NCBI RefSeq assembly: GCF_003319175.1
Contig: NZ_QOHK01000001.1
Location: 1-64,000, forward strand
Origin: Blastococcus sp. TF02-8
GTDB taxonomy: Bacteria; Actinomycetota; Actinomycetes; Mycobacteriales; Geodermatophilaceae
Length of the DNA stretch: 64,000 bases
Reading direction: 5' to 3'
In this document: piece after piece, positions 47,025 to 54,699 of the stretch
How the letters are laid out: each line of letters begins with the position of its first letter
Position numbering within the stretch: the first letter of the stretch is position 1
Notes under the pieces: generated by a model
Seen by the model: the letters and a program-made list of their open reading frames with translations, nothing else
Told to the model about the DNA's origin: nothing
Database searches by the model: none
Translations under genes and position numbers: made by a program

Positions 47025-47606
47025 ATGACCAGCAGTGACATCCCGAGCGCCTACATCGGCGAGAAGCGCACCCCGGCCCCCAGCCGTGAGGAGCTCCGCG
47101 CCCGGATCCCGGGCTGGGGCGTCGACCTCGACCCGGCAGACCGCCCGTCGAACCCCAAGCTGCTCCCCGGGCCCGACACGGGGGCGCACTGGGACTTCCC
47201 CGAGCGGCAGCCGGGGAGCGCGGGCCGCGAGCGGTCGATCGAGCACGCCTTCGTGACGCCGGTCTTCGGTACCGCGCAGCCGCTGAAGGGCGTGTCGGGC
47301 GCGATCCGGCGGCTCGCCTACGACCGGTTCAGCGAGGGCCGGCTGGCGCACTGGATGCTGCTCGTCGTCGGCGACCGGGTGGACGCGGTCGAGGGCCACC
47401 TGGCCTCCATCGCCGGCCTGCGGCCCGACGTCCCGGCCACGGGCCTCCGGGCCGAGCTCACCCACGGTGGGCTGGGCTCGCGCCGGGGACGGGTCGACGC
47501 CCGCCACCACGTGCTGGACCCGTTCGTCGTCGGCGGGCCCTGGCTGGTCGCCGCCGGCGCCGCCGTCCTGGGTGCCCGGCGGGTGGTCCGGGCACTGCGC
47601 CGATGA
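47025..47606 (+). CDS. Conserved-type protein downstream of alcohol dehydrogenase, unknown function
   Basis: The 193-residue protein begins with a polar, proline-rich region (EKRTPAPSREELRARIPGWG), has a central part FGTAQPLKGVSGAIRRLAYD, and one hydrophobic segment near the end (VVGGPWLVAAGAAVLGARRV) that may anchor it in the membrane. It lies 12 bases after the dehydrogenase with AGAGGAA upstream of ATG 47025, so it is probably cotranscribed. I do not recognise the family and infer no activity. Confidence 0.75.
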   Translation: MTSSDIPSAYIGEKRTPAPSREELRARIPGWGVDLDPADRPSNPKLLPGPDTGAHWDFPERQPGSAGRERSIEHAFVTPVFGTAQPLKGVSGAIRRLAYDRFSEGRLAHWMLLVVGDRVDAVEGHLASIAGLRPDVPATGLRAELTHGGLGSRRGRVDARHHVLDPFVVGGPWLVAAGAAVLGARRVVRALRR

Positions 47607-47615
47607 GCTCGGGCC

Positions 47616-47641
47616 GCTGAGCTCGGGCAGTTGGGCTCAGC
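47616..47641. terminator. Short inverted repeat between convergent genes
   Basis: GCTGAGC (47616-47622) and GCTCAGC (47635-47641) flank 12 bases and overlap the stop of the minus-strand gene. A weak bidirectional terminator is possible. Confidence 0.35.
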
Positions 47642-47840
47642 CCTCCGCGAGGCGGCGGCACTCGGGGCAGGGCTGCTCCGAGCCCAGACCTCGGGGGCCG
47701 TCCCACCGTCCCTGCACCACGTCCACCGAGGCGCCGCAGATCGCCGCCCACGGTGCGGGGAGGTCCGCCGTGGCGCGCAGCACGGCGTGCGCCGTGCCCG
47801 TCGACTGCTCCCGGCCGGCCGCGTGATCGCTGGTGCTCAT
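47637..47840 (-). CDS. Small CxxC-containing protein
   Basis: The 67-residue product MSTSDHAAGREQ.. contains one cysteine in AAICGASVDVVQGRWDG and a CPEC pair near the end, which could bind zinc. ATG 47840 has GGAGG next to it, though close. Codon use fits a real gene: third positions are G or C nearly throughout. I do not know its role; small proteins of this look are found scattered in actinobacteria. Confidence 0.6.
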   Translation of the reverse strand: MSTSDHAAGREQSTGTAHAVLRATADLPAPWAAICGASVDVVQGRWDGPRGLGSEQPCPECRRLAEG

Positions 47841-47894
47841 GCCTCCAGGATGCGCGGACGGGTGTGGCGCGCGGCGAGGGGGTAGCGGCCCGGT

Positions 47895-48425
47895 ATGGCG
47901 ACCGCGGGCACGACGACGGCGGGGGAGCGGCTGCCCTCGCGGGCCACCGGGCTGCTCTACGGGCTGGGCTTCGGCGGCTTCGTCGACGGGATCGTGCTGC
48001 ACCAAATCCTGCAGTGGCACCACATGGTCAGCGGGGTCGAGGCGCCGACGACGCTGGCCGGGCTGGAGATCAACACGACCGCCGACGGCCTGTTCCACCT
48101 CGCCACGTGGCTGCTCTCCTTCGCCGGCACCCTCACCGCACTGGCCGCCTGGCGCCAGGGCCGCATCGCGCCCAGCTGGGCCTTCCACCTCGGCCTCGTG
48201 GTCGCGGGCTGGGGTCTGTTCAACCTGGGGGAGGGGCTCGTCGACCACCAGCTGCTCGGCGTCCACCACGTCCGCGACGACCTGGGTGGCCCGCTCTCCT
48301 GGGACCTGGCCTTCCTCGCCTCCGGGGTGCTGCTGATCGCCGCCGGCGCGCTCGTCCACCGCCGCGGGCTGCGGGAGATGGGCGCTCGGACGGCCGACCG
48401 GGCCGCCGGGGACCGAGCCCCTTGA
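47895..48425 (+). CDS. DUF2243 family membrane protein
   Basis: The 176-residue protein has four hydrophobic segments and the family hallmark GFGGFVDGIVLHQILQWHHM near residue 25, with the later histidines in LFHLATW and GLVDHQLLGVHHVRDD. The conserved histidines suggest metal or heme coordination within the membrane, but no DUF2243 function is established. ATG 47895 follows a TAGCGG hexamer by 6 bases, only partly like the leaderless pattern seen elsewhere. Confidence 0.88.
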   Translation: MATAGTTTAGERLPSRATGLLYGLGFGGFVDGIVLHQILQWHHMVSGVEAPTTLAGLEINTTADGLFHLATWLLSFAGTLTALAAWRQGRIAPSWAFHLGLVVAGWGLFNLGEGLVDHQLLGVHHVRDDLGGPLSWDLAFLASGVLLIAAGALVHRRGLREMGARTADRAAGDRAP

Positions 48426-48446
48426 TCGCTCGGACCGCTCGCGGCA

Positions 48447-48468
48447 GGCTGTGACCCAGGACACAGCC
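48447..48468. promoter_or_regulatory. Perfect 7-bp inverted repeat upstream of EF-G-like gene
   Basis: GGCTGTG-ACCCAGGA-CACAGCC contains TGTGA-N6-ACACA, one base from the Crp/GlxR consensus. It lies 18 bases before the micro-ORF start at 48486. Confidence 0.45.
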
Positions 48469-48485
48469 AGCGCCCGGGAGGCACC

Positions 48486-48554
48486 ATGCGAACTCTCTCC
48501 GTCCCCCGCCCCGACCGGCCGCGGCCGCGTACGCCCCGCAGCGGCCGGGGCTGA
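48486..48554 (+). CDS. Possible 22-residue leader peptide upstream of EF-G-like gene
   Basis: ATG 48486 has GGGAGG four bases upstream. The frame encodes a short peptide rich in proline and arginine (RPDRPRPRTPRSGRG at the end) and stops five bases before GTG 48560. The downstream gene has only a weak ribosome site of its own, so reinitiation from this ORF is plausible. Proline/arginine-rich nascent chains can slow ribosomes, which would suit control of a translation-factor-like gene. Unproven. Confidence 0.4.
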   Translation: MRTLSVPRPDRPRPRTPRSGRG

Positions 48555-48559
48555 CGGCC

Positions 48560-50632
48560 GTGGGCAGGGATCTCCCCCCGGCTCCGGCACCGCGCGCGGC
48601 CGACCGGGTGCGCAACGTCGTCCTCGTCGGGCACGCGGGGTCGGGTAAGACGACCCTGGCCGAGGCGCTCCTGGTGGCGGCCGGCGCGCTGCCGCGTGCC
48701 GGACGCGTCGAGGACGGGACGACGTGCCTGGACACCGAGGACATCGAGACCCGGCAGCAGCGCTCGGTGTCCCTGGGGGTGGCCACCGTCGAGCACTCCG
48801 GGCACCGCATCACGCTCCTGGACACCCCCGGGTCGCCGGACTTCGTGGGCGAGCTCCGGGCCGGCCTGCGTGCCGCGGACTCCGCGCTCTTCGTGGTCTC
48901 GGCGGTCAACGGGATGGACGCCGCCACGGTGCAGCTCTGGGAGGAGTGCGCAGCGGTGGGCCTGCCGCGCGCCGTCGTCATCACCCAGATCGACCGCGCT
49001 CGTGCCGACGTCGACGAGGCGGTGCGGCTGGCGCAGCTGATGCTGGGGGAGGGTGTCTACCCGATGCACCTCGTCCAGCGCGGCGCCGATGGTTCGGCCC
49101 GCGGGCTGGTCTCCCTGCTCGACCCCCCTGGCGACGCGGCGGGCGGGCAGGAGGCCGACCGGCTCCGCGGGGAGCTCATCGAGGGGATCATCGGCGAGAG
49201 CGAGGACGAGACGCTCATGGAGCGGTACCTCGCCGGTGACGAGCTGGCGGTGGCCGACCTCGTCGCCGACCTGGAGACCGCCGTCGCCCGTGGGCACTTC
49301 CACCCGGTCCTCTGCGTCTCCTCGCCCACCGGCGTCGGGGTCGCGGAGCTGCTGGACCTCCTGGTCTCGGCGTTCCCCTGCCCCATGGAGCACGGCTGCC
49401 CACCGGTCACGCGCCCCGACGGCTCGCCGGCGCCGCCGGCCGGATGCGACGCCGACGGGCCCCTGGTCGCCGAGGTGGTCAAGACGACGACCGACCCCTA
49501 CGTCGGCCGGGTCTCCCTCGTCCGCGTCTTCTCCGGCACCTTGCGGCCCGACGTCGCGGTGCACGTGTCCGGTCACGGCCTCGCCGATCGCGGCCACCCC
49601 GACCACGACGCCGACGAGCGGGTCGGCGTGCTCTCCTCGCCGTTGGGTGCGGTGCTGCGGCCGGTGAGCCACTGCCCGGCCGGTGACATCTGCGCAGTCG
49701 CCAGGCTCACCACCGCCGAGACCGGCGACACCCTCAGCGGCCCCGAGGACCCGCGACTCGTGCCGCCGTGGGAGCTGCCAGTGCCGCAGCTGCCCGTCGC
49801 CGTCGAGGCAGCGTCACGCGCGGACGAGGACCGGATGGCCACCGCCCTCTCCCGCCTGGTCGCCGAGGACCCGACGGTCCGGCTGGAGCGGCGCGCGGAC
49901 ACCGGTCAGCTCCTCCTGTGGTGCGTGGGGGAGGGGCACGCCGAGGTGCTGCTGGACCGGCTCCGCGCCCGGCACGGCGTGGCCGTCGTCCCCGTGCCGG
50001 TCCGGGTCCCGCTGGTGGAGACGCTCTGCGGCCCGGCGCGTGTCACCGGCCGGCACGTCAAGCAGTCCGGCGGTCACGGTCAGTACGCCGTCGTCGTCGT
50101 CGAGGGCGAGCCCGGGCCCCCGGGGTCGGGCGTCGTGTTCGAGCAGCGGATCGTGGGCGGCACCGTGCCGGGCCAGTACCACTCCAGCGTGGAGAAGGGC
50201 ATCCGCGCGCAGGCGCAGCGCGGCGTGCACGGGGACCGCCCGATCGTCGACGTCCGGGTGACACTGGTCGACGGCAAGGCCCACTCGGTCGACTCCTCCG
50301 ACGCCGCGTTCCAGGCCGCCGGAGCGCTGGCGCTGCGCGAGCTCATCGCGGCAGCGGGCGCCCGGGTGCTCGAGCCGTGGTGCGAGATCCAGGTGCGCCT
50401 GCCGGAGGAGTACGTCGGGGCCGTGATGGGGGACCTGGCCGCCCGACGGGCCCGGGTGACCGGCACCGAGGCCGATCCCGAGCGCGGCCGGGCCACCGTG
50501 CGCGCGGAGGTTCCCGAGGCCGAGCTCCTCGGCTACCCCGGCGTGCTGCGCTCGGTCACGCACGGCACCGGCAGTTTCGACCGCCGCCCCCTGCGCTACG
50601 AGCCCTCCCCGGCGGCCCTGACCCCCGCCTGA
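48560..50632 (+). CDS. Elongation factor G-like GTPase (FusA2 type)
   Basis: The 690-residue protein has the EF-G domain order: GTPase with P-loop GHAGSGKT (residues 24-31) and DTPGSPDF, domain II (VGRVSLVRVFSG), then domains III to V (GVVFEQRIVGGTVPGQYHSS, EIQVRLPEEYVGAVMGDLAA). The G4 motif reads ITQID instead of NKxD, and the switch I region is shortened, as in the mycobacterial paralogue FusA2 (Rv0120c). It probably does not support normal translocation. EF-G paralogues of this group act in ribosome recycling, rescue or stress, but the role here is unknown. GTG 48560 is the start. Confidence 0.9.
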   Translation: MGRDLPPAPAPRAADRVRNVVLVGHAGSGKTTLAEALLVAAGALPRAGRVEDGTTCLDTEDIETRQQRSVSLGVATVEHSGHRITLLDTPGSPDFVGELRAGLRAADSALFVVSAVNGMDAATVQLWEECAAVGLPRAVVITQIDRARADVDEAVRLAQLMLGEGVYPMHLVQRGADGSARGLVSLLDPPGDAAGGQEADRLRGELIEGIIGESEDETLMERYLAGDELAVADLVADLETAVARGHFHPVLCVSSPTGVGVAELLDLLVSAFPCPMEHGCPPVTRPDGSPAPPAGCDADGPLVAEVVKTTTDPYVGRVSLVRVFSGTLRPDVAVHVSGHGLADRGHPDHDADERVGVLSSPLGAVLRPVSHCPAGDICAVARLTTAETGDTLSGPEDPRLVPPWELPVPQLPVAVEAASRADEDRMATALSRLVAEDPTVRLERRADTGQLLLWCVGEGHAEVLLDRLRARHGVAVVPVPVRVPLVETLCGPARVTGRHVKQSGGHGQYAVVVVEGEPGPPGSGVVFEQRIVGGTVPGQYHSSVEKGIRAQAQRGVHGDRPIVDVRVTLVDGKAHSVDSSDAAFQAAGALALRELIAAAGARVLEPWCEIQVRLPEEYVGAVMGDLAARRARVTGTEADPERGRATVRAEVPEAELLGYPGVLRSVTHGTGSFDRRPLRYEPSPAALTPA

Positions 50633-50699
50633 CCCGGTCGGCCCCCGGCAGGGACCCGCCACGAGCATGCGAGTGGTGGGGGGCCGGGGGTCCTTCCAC

Positions 50700-50705
50700 T
50701 AGCCT
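50700..50705 (+). promoter_or_regulatory. -10 element before the CDP-alcohol transferase operon
   Basis: TAGCCT lies 31 bases before GTG 50737, leaving a 25-base leader with a TGGAGGGAA ribosome site. Confidence 0.45.
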
Positions 50706-50736
50706 CGGTTCCGCTGGTGCTGGGGCTGGAGGGAAC

Positions 50737-51396
50737 GTGACGTCGTCGAGCGGGCCGTCGGTGCCCACAGCCGTGCCCCGGGGACGGACGAGCACCCCGG
50801 CGGTCGGTGACCGGGAGGACCTCCCCGACCGGATCTGGACGGTGCCCAATGCGCTGTCGGTCCTGCGCCTGCTCGGTGTCCCGCTGTTCCTGTGGCTGCT
50901 CCTGGGCCCGGAGGAGGACGGCTGGGCGCTCGTCGTCCTCATGGTCTCCGGCTTCACCGACTGGGCCGACGGCAAGCTCGCCCGCTGGCTGGACCAGGGG
51001 AGCCGTCTGGGCGCGCTGCTGGACCCCGCCGCCGACCGCCTGTACATCGTCTCCACGCTGGTCGCCCTGGCGCTGCGGGAGGTCGTCCCGGTCTGGCTCG
51101 TGGCCGTGCTCGTCGGCCGCGAACTCGTCCTGGGCGTCATGCTGCTGGTGCTGCGCGCCCACGGCTACCCACCGCTGCAGGTGCACTACCTCGGCAAGGC
51201 CGCCACGCTGCTGCTGCTCTACGCCTTCCCGGTGCTGTTGCTCGCCGACGGCGAGGGCGCGCTGGCCGATGTCGCCGCACCGTTCGCCTGGGCGCTCACC
51301 ATCTGGGGAACGGCCCTGTACCTCGTGGCCGGTGCCTTCTACGTCGTCCAGGTCGTCGGGCTGGTCGCCCGCGACCGGGCGGCCGGCCGGTCGTGA
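50737..51396 (+). CDS. CDP-alcohol phosphatidyltransferase (PgsA-like)
   Basis: The 219-residue membrane enzyme has the family motif spread over FTDWADGKLARWLDQGSRLG then ALLDPAADR, which holds the four aspartates that bind metal and CDP-diacylglycerol. Six hydrophobic helices follow IWTVPNALSVLRLLGVPLFL. Position before the DUF881 genes matches Rv1822 (pgsA2). It should make a phosphatidyl-alcohol such as phosphatidylglycerophosphate or cardiolipin; exact acceptor is unknown. The 40-residue start is disordered. Its stop overlaps the next GTG. Confidence 0.9.
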   Translation: MTSSSGPSVPTAVPRGRTSTPAVGDREDLPDRIWTVPNALSVLRLLGVPLFLWLLLGPEEDGWALVVLMVSGFTDWADGKLARWLDQGSRLGALLDPAADRLYIVSTLVALALREVVPVWLVAVLVGRELVLGVMLLVLRAHGYPPLQVHYLGKAATLLLLYAFPVLLLADGEGALADVAAPFAWALTIWGTALYLVAGAFYVVQVVGLVARDRAAGRS

Positions 51397-52292
51397 CGTC
51401 CGCGCCCCGGCCGGGTGGGGTCCGGTCGCTGGGGGCCTCCCTGCTCGACGACGTGCTGGCCGAGACCCTGGACCCGGCCTACGCGCAGGCGGCCGCGGCC
51501 CGGGCGGCTCGCGGTGGGACCACGCCGCCCCGCCGATGGGGCCGGGTCGCGGTCGCCGGCACCATGGCCCTCGCCGGCGTGCTCGTCGCGGTCACCTACG
51601 ACCAGGCCGCGGCCAAGGAACAGGGGCGGCAGGAGATCCGTGCGGCCCTGGTGCGCGACATCCAGGACGAGTCCGAGGTGAGCGACCAGCTGGCCGTGCA
51701 GCTCGAGGACCTGCGCGCCGAGGTCGGTCGCACCAGCGACGACCTGCTGGCGGCCACGGCGGTCGGGCAGCGCGCGCTGGACGCGCTCGGCCGGGCCGAG
51801 CAGGGCACCGGAGCGGTGCCGGTCACCGGCCCGGGGCTCCTCGTCACCCTGGCCAACGCCGAGGCCGACGCCGACGACGACCCGGTCGCAGGTGCGGACA
51901 ACGGCGCCGGGCGGGTCCGCGACGGCGACCTGCAGCAGGTCGTCAACGCGCTGTGGGCCAGCGGCGCCGAGGCGATCAGCATCAACGGCCAGCGGCTGGG
52001 TCCCACGAGCGCCATCCGGTTCGCCGGTGAGGCGGTCCTGGTGGACTTCCGGCCGGTCACCAACCCCTACGAGATCAGTGCCGTCGGCGACCCGGACGCG
52101 TTGTCGGCCGCCTTCCTGCTCGACCCCGAGGTCCGCGCCCTGGCATGGGTCTCCAAGAACTACGGGCTGCAGTTCGACTTCGCCAAGGAGGACGAGTTGT
52201 CGCTCCCGGCCGCGAGCCCCCCCGAGCTGCGCTCCGCCCGGCCACTGGACCCCCGCCGCGACGCCGGCGCCGACCCCTCACCCGGAGGCTGA
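51393..52292 (+). CDS. DUF881 family membrane-anchored protein (first copy)
   Basis: The 299-residue protein has a cytoplasmic 50-residue start, one membrane helix (GRVAVAGTMALAGVLVAVTY), a coiled coil (ESEVSDQLAVQLEDLRAEVG) and the DUF881 domain outside (TGPGLLVTLANAE, DLQQVVNALWASGAEAISIN, GQRLGPTSAIRFAGEAVLVD). DUF881 proteins (YlxW/YlxX in Bacillus) sit near division genes and are thought to act at the septum. A second copy follows after the DUF1290 gene. Equivalent to Rv1823. Confidence 0.92.
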   Translation: MTSAPRPGGVRSLGASLLDDVLAETLDPAYAQAAAARAARGGTTPPRRWGRVAVAGTMALAGVLVAVTYDQAAAKEQGRQEIRAALVRDIQDESEVSDQLAVQLEDLRAEVGRTSDDLLAATAVGQRALDALGRAEQGTGAVPVTGPGLLVTLANAEADADDDPVAGADNGAGRVRDGDLQQVVNALWASGAEAISINGQRLGPTSAIRFAGEAVLVDFRPVTNPYEISAVGDPDALSAAFLLDPEVRALAWVSKNYGLQFDFAKEDELSLPAASPPELRSARPLDPRRDAGADPSPGG

Positions 52293-52296
52293 CCGC

Positions 52297-52629
52297 GTGA
52301 TCCCGATCCTCGGACTCGCGGCGGGCATCCTCCTCGGGCTGGTCTTCGACCCGACCGTCCCGTTGTGGTTGCAGCCGTACCTGCCGATCGCCGTCGTCGC
52401 CGCCCTGGACGCGGTCTTCGGCGGCTTCCGCGCCCGGCTCGACGGCATCTTCGACGCGAAGGTCTTCGTGATCTCCTTCGTCTCCAACGTCGTCGTCGCC
52501 GCGCTGATCGTCTTCCTGGGCGACCAGCTCGGGGTCGGGGCGCAGCTCTCCACGGCGGTCGTGGTCGTCCTGGGCATCCGCATCTTCGGCAACGCCGCGG
52601 CCATCCGGCGGCACGTGTTCCGCGCATGA
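52297..52629 (+). CDS. DUF1290 small membrane protein (Sbp-like)
   Basis: The 110-residue protein is almost wholly hydrophobic with three to four helices: IPILGLAAGILLGLVFDPTV, YLPIAVVAALDAVFGGFRAR, VFVISFVSNVVVAALIVFLG. It belongs to DUF1290, the small basic protein family that always lies between or next to DUF881 genes. GTG 52297 has CCGGAGG 8 bases upstream. Tail RRHVFRA is basic. Likely partner of the flanking DUF881 proteins in the membrane. Confidence 0.93.
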   Translation: MIPILGLAAGILLGLVFDPTVPLWLQPYLPIAVVAALDAVFGGFRARLDGIFDAKVFVISFVSNVVVAALIVFLGDQLGVGAQLSTAVVVVLGIRIFGNAAAIRRHVFRA

Positions 52630-53420
52630 CCGGGGCGGCGGGGCCGGCGGAGGCGGGGGAGCCCGCCGACGTCGACGGCGCGCCCCCCGGCGGGGGAGAG
52701 GGCGTCGTGGCACCGCAGGGACGGTCGGCCCGGCGACGACGGGACCTCGTGGCCGCCGGGCTGATCGGGGTGCTCACCCTGCTCCTCGGCTTCGCCCTCG
52801 CCGTGCAGGTGCGCAACGCCGACGAGGCCCAGGTGCTCGCCGGGGCCCGCGAGGAGGACCTGGTCCGCATCCTGGACGAGCTCACCTCGCGGGAGGACCG
52901 CCTGCGCGCGCAGATCGCCGAGCAGCGCTCGGCGCTCGAGGAGCTGTCCGGCTCCGGGAGCCGCACCGGCAAGGCCCTCCAGGAGGCCCGCCGCCGGGCC
53001 GAGACGCTCGGCATCCTCAACGGGACGCTCCCGGCGGAGGGGGCCGGGCTCACGCTGACCGTCCGCGACCCGTCCGCCGGCGTCCGTGTCCGCGACCTCC
53101 TCGACGTCGTCCAGGAGCTGCGCGCGGCCGGCGCGGAGACGATGCAGGTCGACGGCGTGCGGATCGGGCTGTCCACCGCCGTGACCGGGTCGGCGGGCGA
53201 CCTGCGGGTCGACGGAACCGCGATCACCGCGCCCTACGAGTTCGTCGTCATCGGCGATCCGCAGGGGATCGAGACCGCCATGAACATCCCGGGTGGCGTG
53301 GTCCAGACGATCGGCAGCCGCGGGGGCAGCGTGTCCATCACGCAGTCGCCGCTGCTCGTGGTGGACGCGTTGCGCCCGCTCGACCGGCCTCAATACGCTT
53401 CGCCCGACGACGGCGACTGA
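52626..53420 (+). CDS. DUF881 family membrane-anchored protein (second copy)
   Basis: The 264-residue paralogue has the same plan as the first copy: basic cytoplasmic start, one helix (LVAAGLIGVLTLLLGFALAV), a coiled coil (ILDELTSREDRLRAQIAEQR) and a DUF881 domain (LPAEGAGLTLTVRDPSAGVR, LLDVVQELRAAGAETMQVDG). The two coiled coils could pair as a heterodimer. It overlaps the DUF1290 stop (ATGA). Equivalent to Rv1825. The frame ends 95 bases before gcvH. Confidence 0.93.
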   Translation: MTGAAGPAEAGEPADVDGAPPGGGEGVVAPQGRSARRRRDLVAAGLIGVLTLLLGFALAVQVRNADEAQVLAGAREEDLVRILDELTSREDRLRAQIAEQRSALEELSGSGSRTGKALQEARRRAETLGILNGTLPAEGAGLTLTVRDPSAGVRVRDLLDVVQELRAAGAETMQVDGVRIGLSTAVTGSAGDLRVDGTAITAPYEFVVIGDPQGIETAMNIPGGVVQTIGSRGGSVSITQSPLLVVDALRPLDRPQYASPDDGD

Positions 53421-53427
53421 GGAAGGA

Positions 53428-53479
53428 CCTCGGTGCCCCCCACCCCTCGCTGGGCCCGGGGCGGCCCCCTGCACCGAGG
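53428..53479 (+). other. Inverted repeat in gcvH leader
   Basis: CCTCGGTGC (53428-53436) and GCACCGAGG (53471-53479) are perfect 9-bp arms around a GC-rich loop of 34 bases. It does not match the glycine riboswitch pattern. It may regulate or terminate ahead of gcvH. Confidence 0.5.
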
Positions 53480-53519
53480 CCGACACCGCCACTGCACCTC
53501 GAGGAGACTCCCCGCATGA
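53433..53519 (+). CDS. Possible 28-residue leader peptide overlapping gcvH start
   Basis: GTG 53433 is preceded by GGAAGGA and the frame ends at TGA 53517-53519, giving an ATGA overlap with the gcvH ATG at 53516. The peptide starts MPPTPRWARGG and later has RGRHRH and one cysteine. The first codons fall in the left arm of an inverted repeat (53428-53436 with 53471-53479). A coupled leader ORF is possible; there is no proof of translation. Confidence 0.35.
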   Translation: MPPTPRWARGGPLHRGRHRHCTSRRLPA

Positions 53520-53920
53520 GCACGCCCGACGACCGCCGCTACACCGACCAGCACGAATGGGCGCAGGTGCAGGGCACCGACGGCACGTCCACGGTCGTCC
53601 GCGTCGGCATCACCGATCACGCCCAGGACGCGCTGGGGGACATCGTCTTCGTCCAGCTGCCCGAGGTGGGGGCGGAGGTGGCTCCGGGGACGCCGATCGG
53701 CGAGGTGGAGTCCACCAAGTCGGTGTCGGACGTCTACGCCCCCGTGACCGGCGTCGTGGCCGCCGTGAACGAGCGCCTGGCCGACGCGCCCGAGACCCTC
53801 AACGGCGATCCCTACGGCGACGGGTGGCTGGTCGACATCGCCGTGCCGGGCGAGGGCGGCGACCCGGTGGGCCAGCTGCTGGACGCCGACGCCTACCAGG
53901 CGCTGGTCGACGCCTCGTGA
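53516..53920 (+). CDS. gcvH: Glycine cleavage system H protein
   Basis: GcvH carries the lipoyl arm that shuttles the aminomethyl group from glycine between the P, T and L proteins. The 134-residue protein has the lipoylated lysine K68 in GEVESTKSVSDVYAPVTG and the framing strands VRVGITDHAQDALGDIVFVQ and YGDGWLVDI. ATG 53516 has CGAGGAGA upstream. gcvP lies 3 kb downstream; gcvT and a lipoamide dehydrogenase gene are not in the window. Confidence 0.97.
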   Translation: MSTPDDRRYTDQHEWAQVQGTDGTSTVVRVGITDHAQDALGDIVFVQLPEVGAEVAPGTPIGEVESTKSVSDVYAPVTGVVAAVNERLADAPETLNGDPYGDGWLVDIAVPGEGGDPVGQLLDADAYQALVDAS

Positions 53921-53927
53921 CGGGGTC

Positions 53928-53948
53928 GCCGGGAGGCTGACTCCCGGC
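53928..53948 (+). terminator. Hairpin after gcvH
   Basis: GCCGGGAG, loop GCTGA, CTCCCGGC form a perfect 8-bp stem 7 bases after the gcvH stop. Confidence 0.65.
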
Positions 53949-53957
53949 ATCGATCAC

Positions 53958-53963
53958 TATGAT
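53958..53963 (+). promoter_or_regulatory. -10 element for garA operon
   Basis: TATGAT is the closest match to the vegetative -10 consensus seen in this window. It sits directly after the gcvH terminator and gives a leader of about 215 bases before garA, in which I see no other gene. The -35 is weak. Confidence 0.5.
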
Positions 53964-54183
53964 CGCGCTGGGAGGGCAGGTCGCGGGACGCCTCCGGGAG
54001 TCCCGCCCGTCCCACCTTGCTCGTCCGGTTGACCCTCGGGCCGACCGGCTGGTTCCATGACCAACGGTCCGCCGCCCCCTGCGGCGGCCGACCTACGACG
54101 GGCTGACCGGCTCGCCGTCCGCCGGCCGCCCGCGGCCCGTCCCGAGGCCCGCGGCGGGCCCCTCGCACCGGAGGAGAAGCAAC

Positions 54184-54699
54184 GTGCACTGCACTCGATG
54201 TGGCCACGAGAACCCCGAGGGCAGTCGCTTCTGCGCGCAGTGCGGTGCGGCGCTGGCCCCCGAGCGCATCGGCGAGGCCACCAGCGTGATCCCCAAGGTC
54301 GGCGGTGAGGACTCCGGCGACCAGCCGGAGGCGACCGAGGCGGCCGACGCGCACGCCAACGCCGTCGAGTCGCTGCCGGCGGGCTCGGCCCTGCTGGTCG
54401 TGAAGCGCGGCCCGAACGCGGGCAGCCGCTTCCTGCTCGACCAGGACGTCACCACGGCTGGCCGGCACCCCGACAGCGACATCTTCCTCGACGACGTCAC
54501 CGTCAGCCGCCGGCACGTCGAGTTCCACCGCGAGGGCGGCGGCTTCTCCGTCCACGACGTCGGCAGCCTGAACGGCACCTACGTCAACCGGGAGCCGGTC
54601 GACGTCGCCAACCTCGCCGGGGGTGACGAGGTGCAGATCGGCAAGTTCCGCCTCGTGTACCTGACCGGCCCCCGGACCGGCGAGCCGGCCGCTCGCTGA
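54184..54699 (+). CDS. garA: GarA-type FHA regulator with N-terminal zinc ribbon
   Basis: GarA/OdhI proteins bind and inhibit 2-oxoglutarate dehydrogenase and glutamate dehydrogenase until phosphorylated near the N-terminus by Ser/Thr kinases. Here the FHA domain is standard (TTAGRHPDSDIFLDDVTVSR then RHVEF, and VHDVGSLNGTYVNREPV). It is preceded by a zinc-ribbon, CTRCGHENPEGSRFCAQCG (cysteines 3, 6, 17, 20), which mycobacterial GarA lacks. The phosphorylation motif, ETTS in M. tuberculosis, reads EATS with only T33. GTG 54184 has GGAGGAGAAG upstream. The gene is coupled to ftsR. Confidence 0.93.
   Translation: MHCTRCGHENPEGSRFCAQCGAALAPERIGEATSVIPKVGGEDSGDQPEATEAADAHANAVESLPAGSALLVVKRGPNAGSRFLLDQDVTTAGRHPDSDIFLDDVTVSRRHVEFHREGGGFSVHDVGSLNGTYVNREPVDVANLAGGDEVQIGKFRLVYLTGPRTGEPAAR

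Noticed and set aside
53421-53515. Glycine riboswitch before gcvH
   Set aside because: The gap is short and lacks the conserved tandem aptamer features; only a simple inverted repeat is seen.
54057-54308. 83-residue frame overlapping garA
   Set aside because: It has no good ribosome site, is low-complexity and overlaps the well-supported garA start in another frame.
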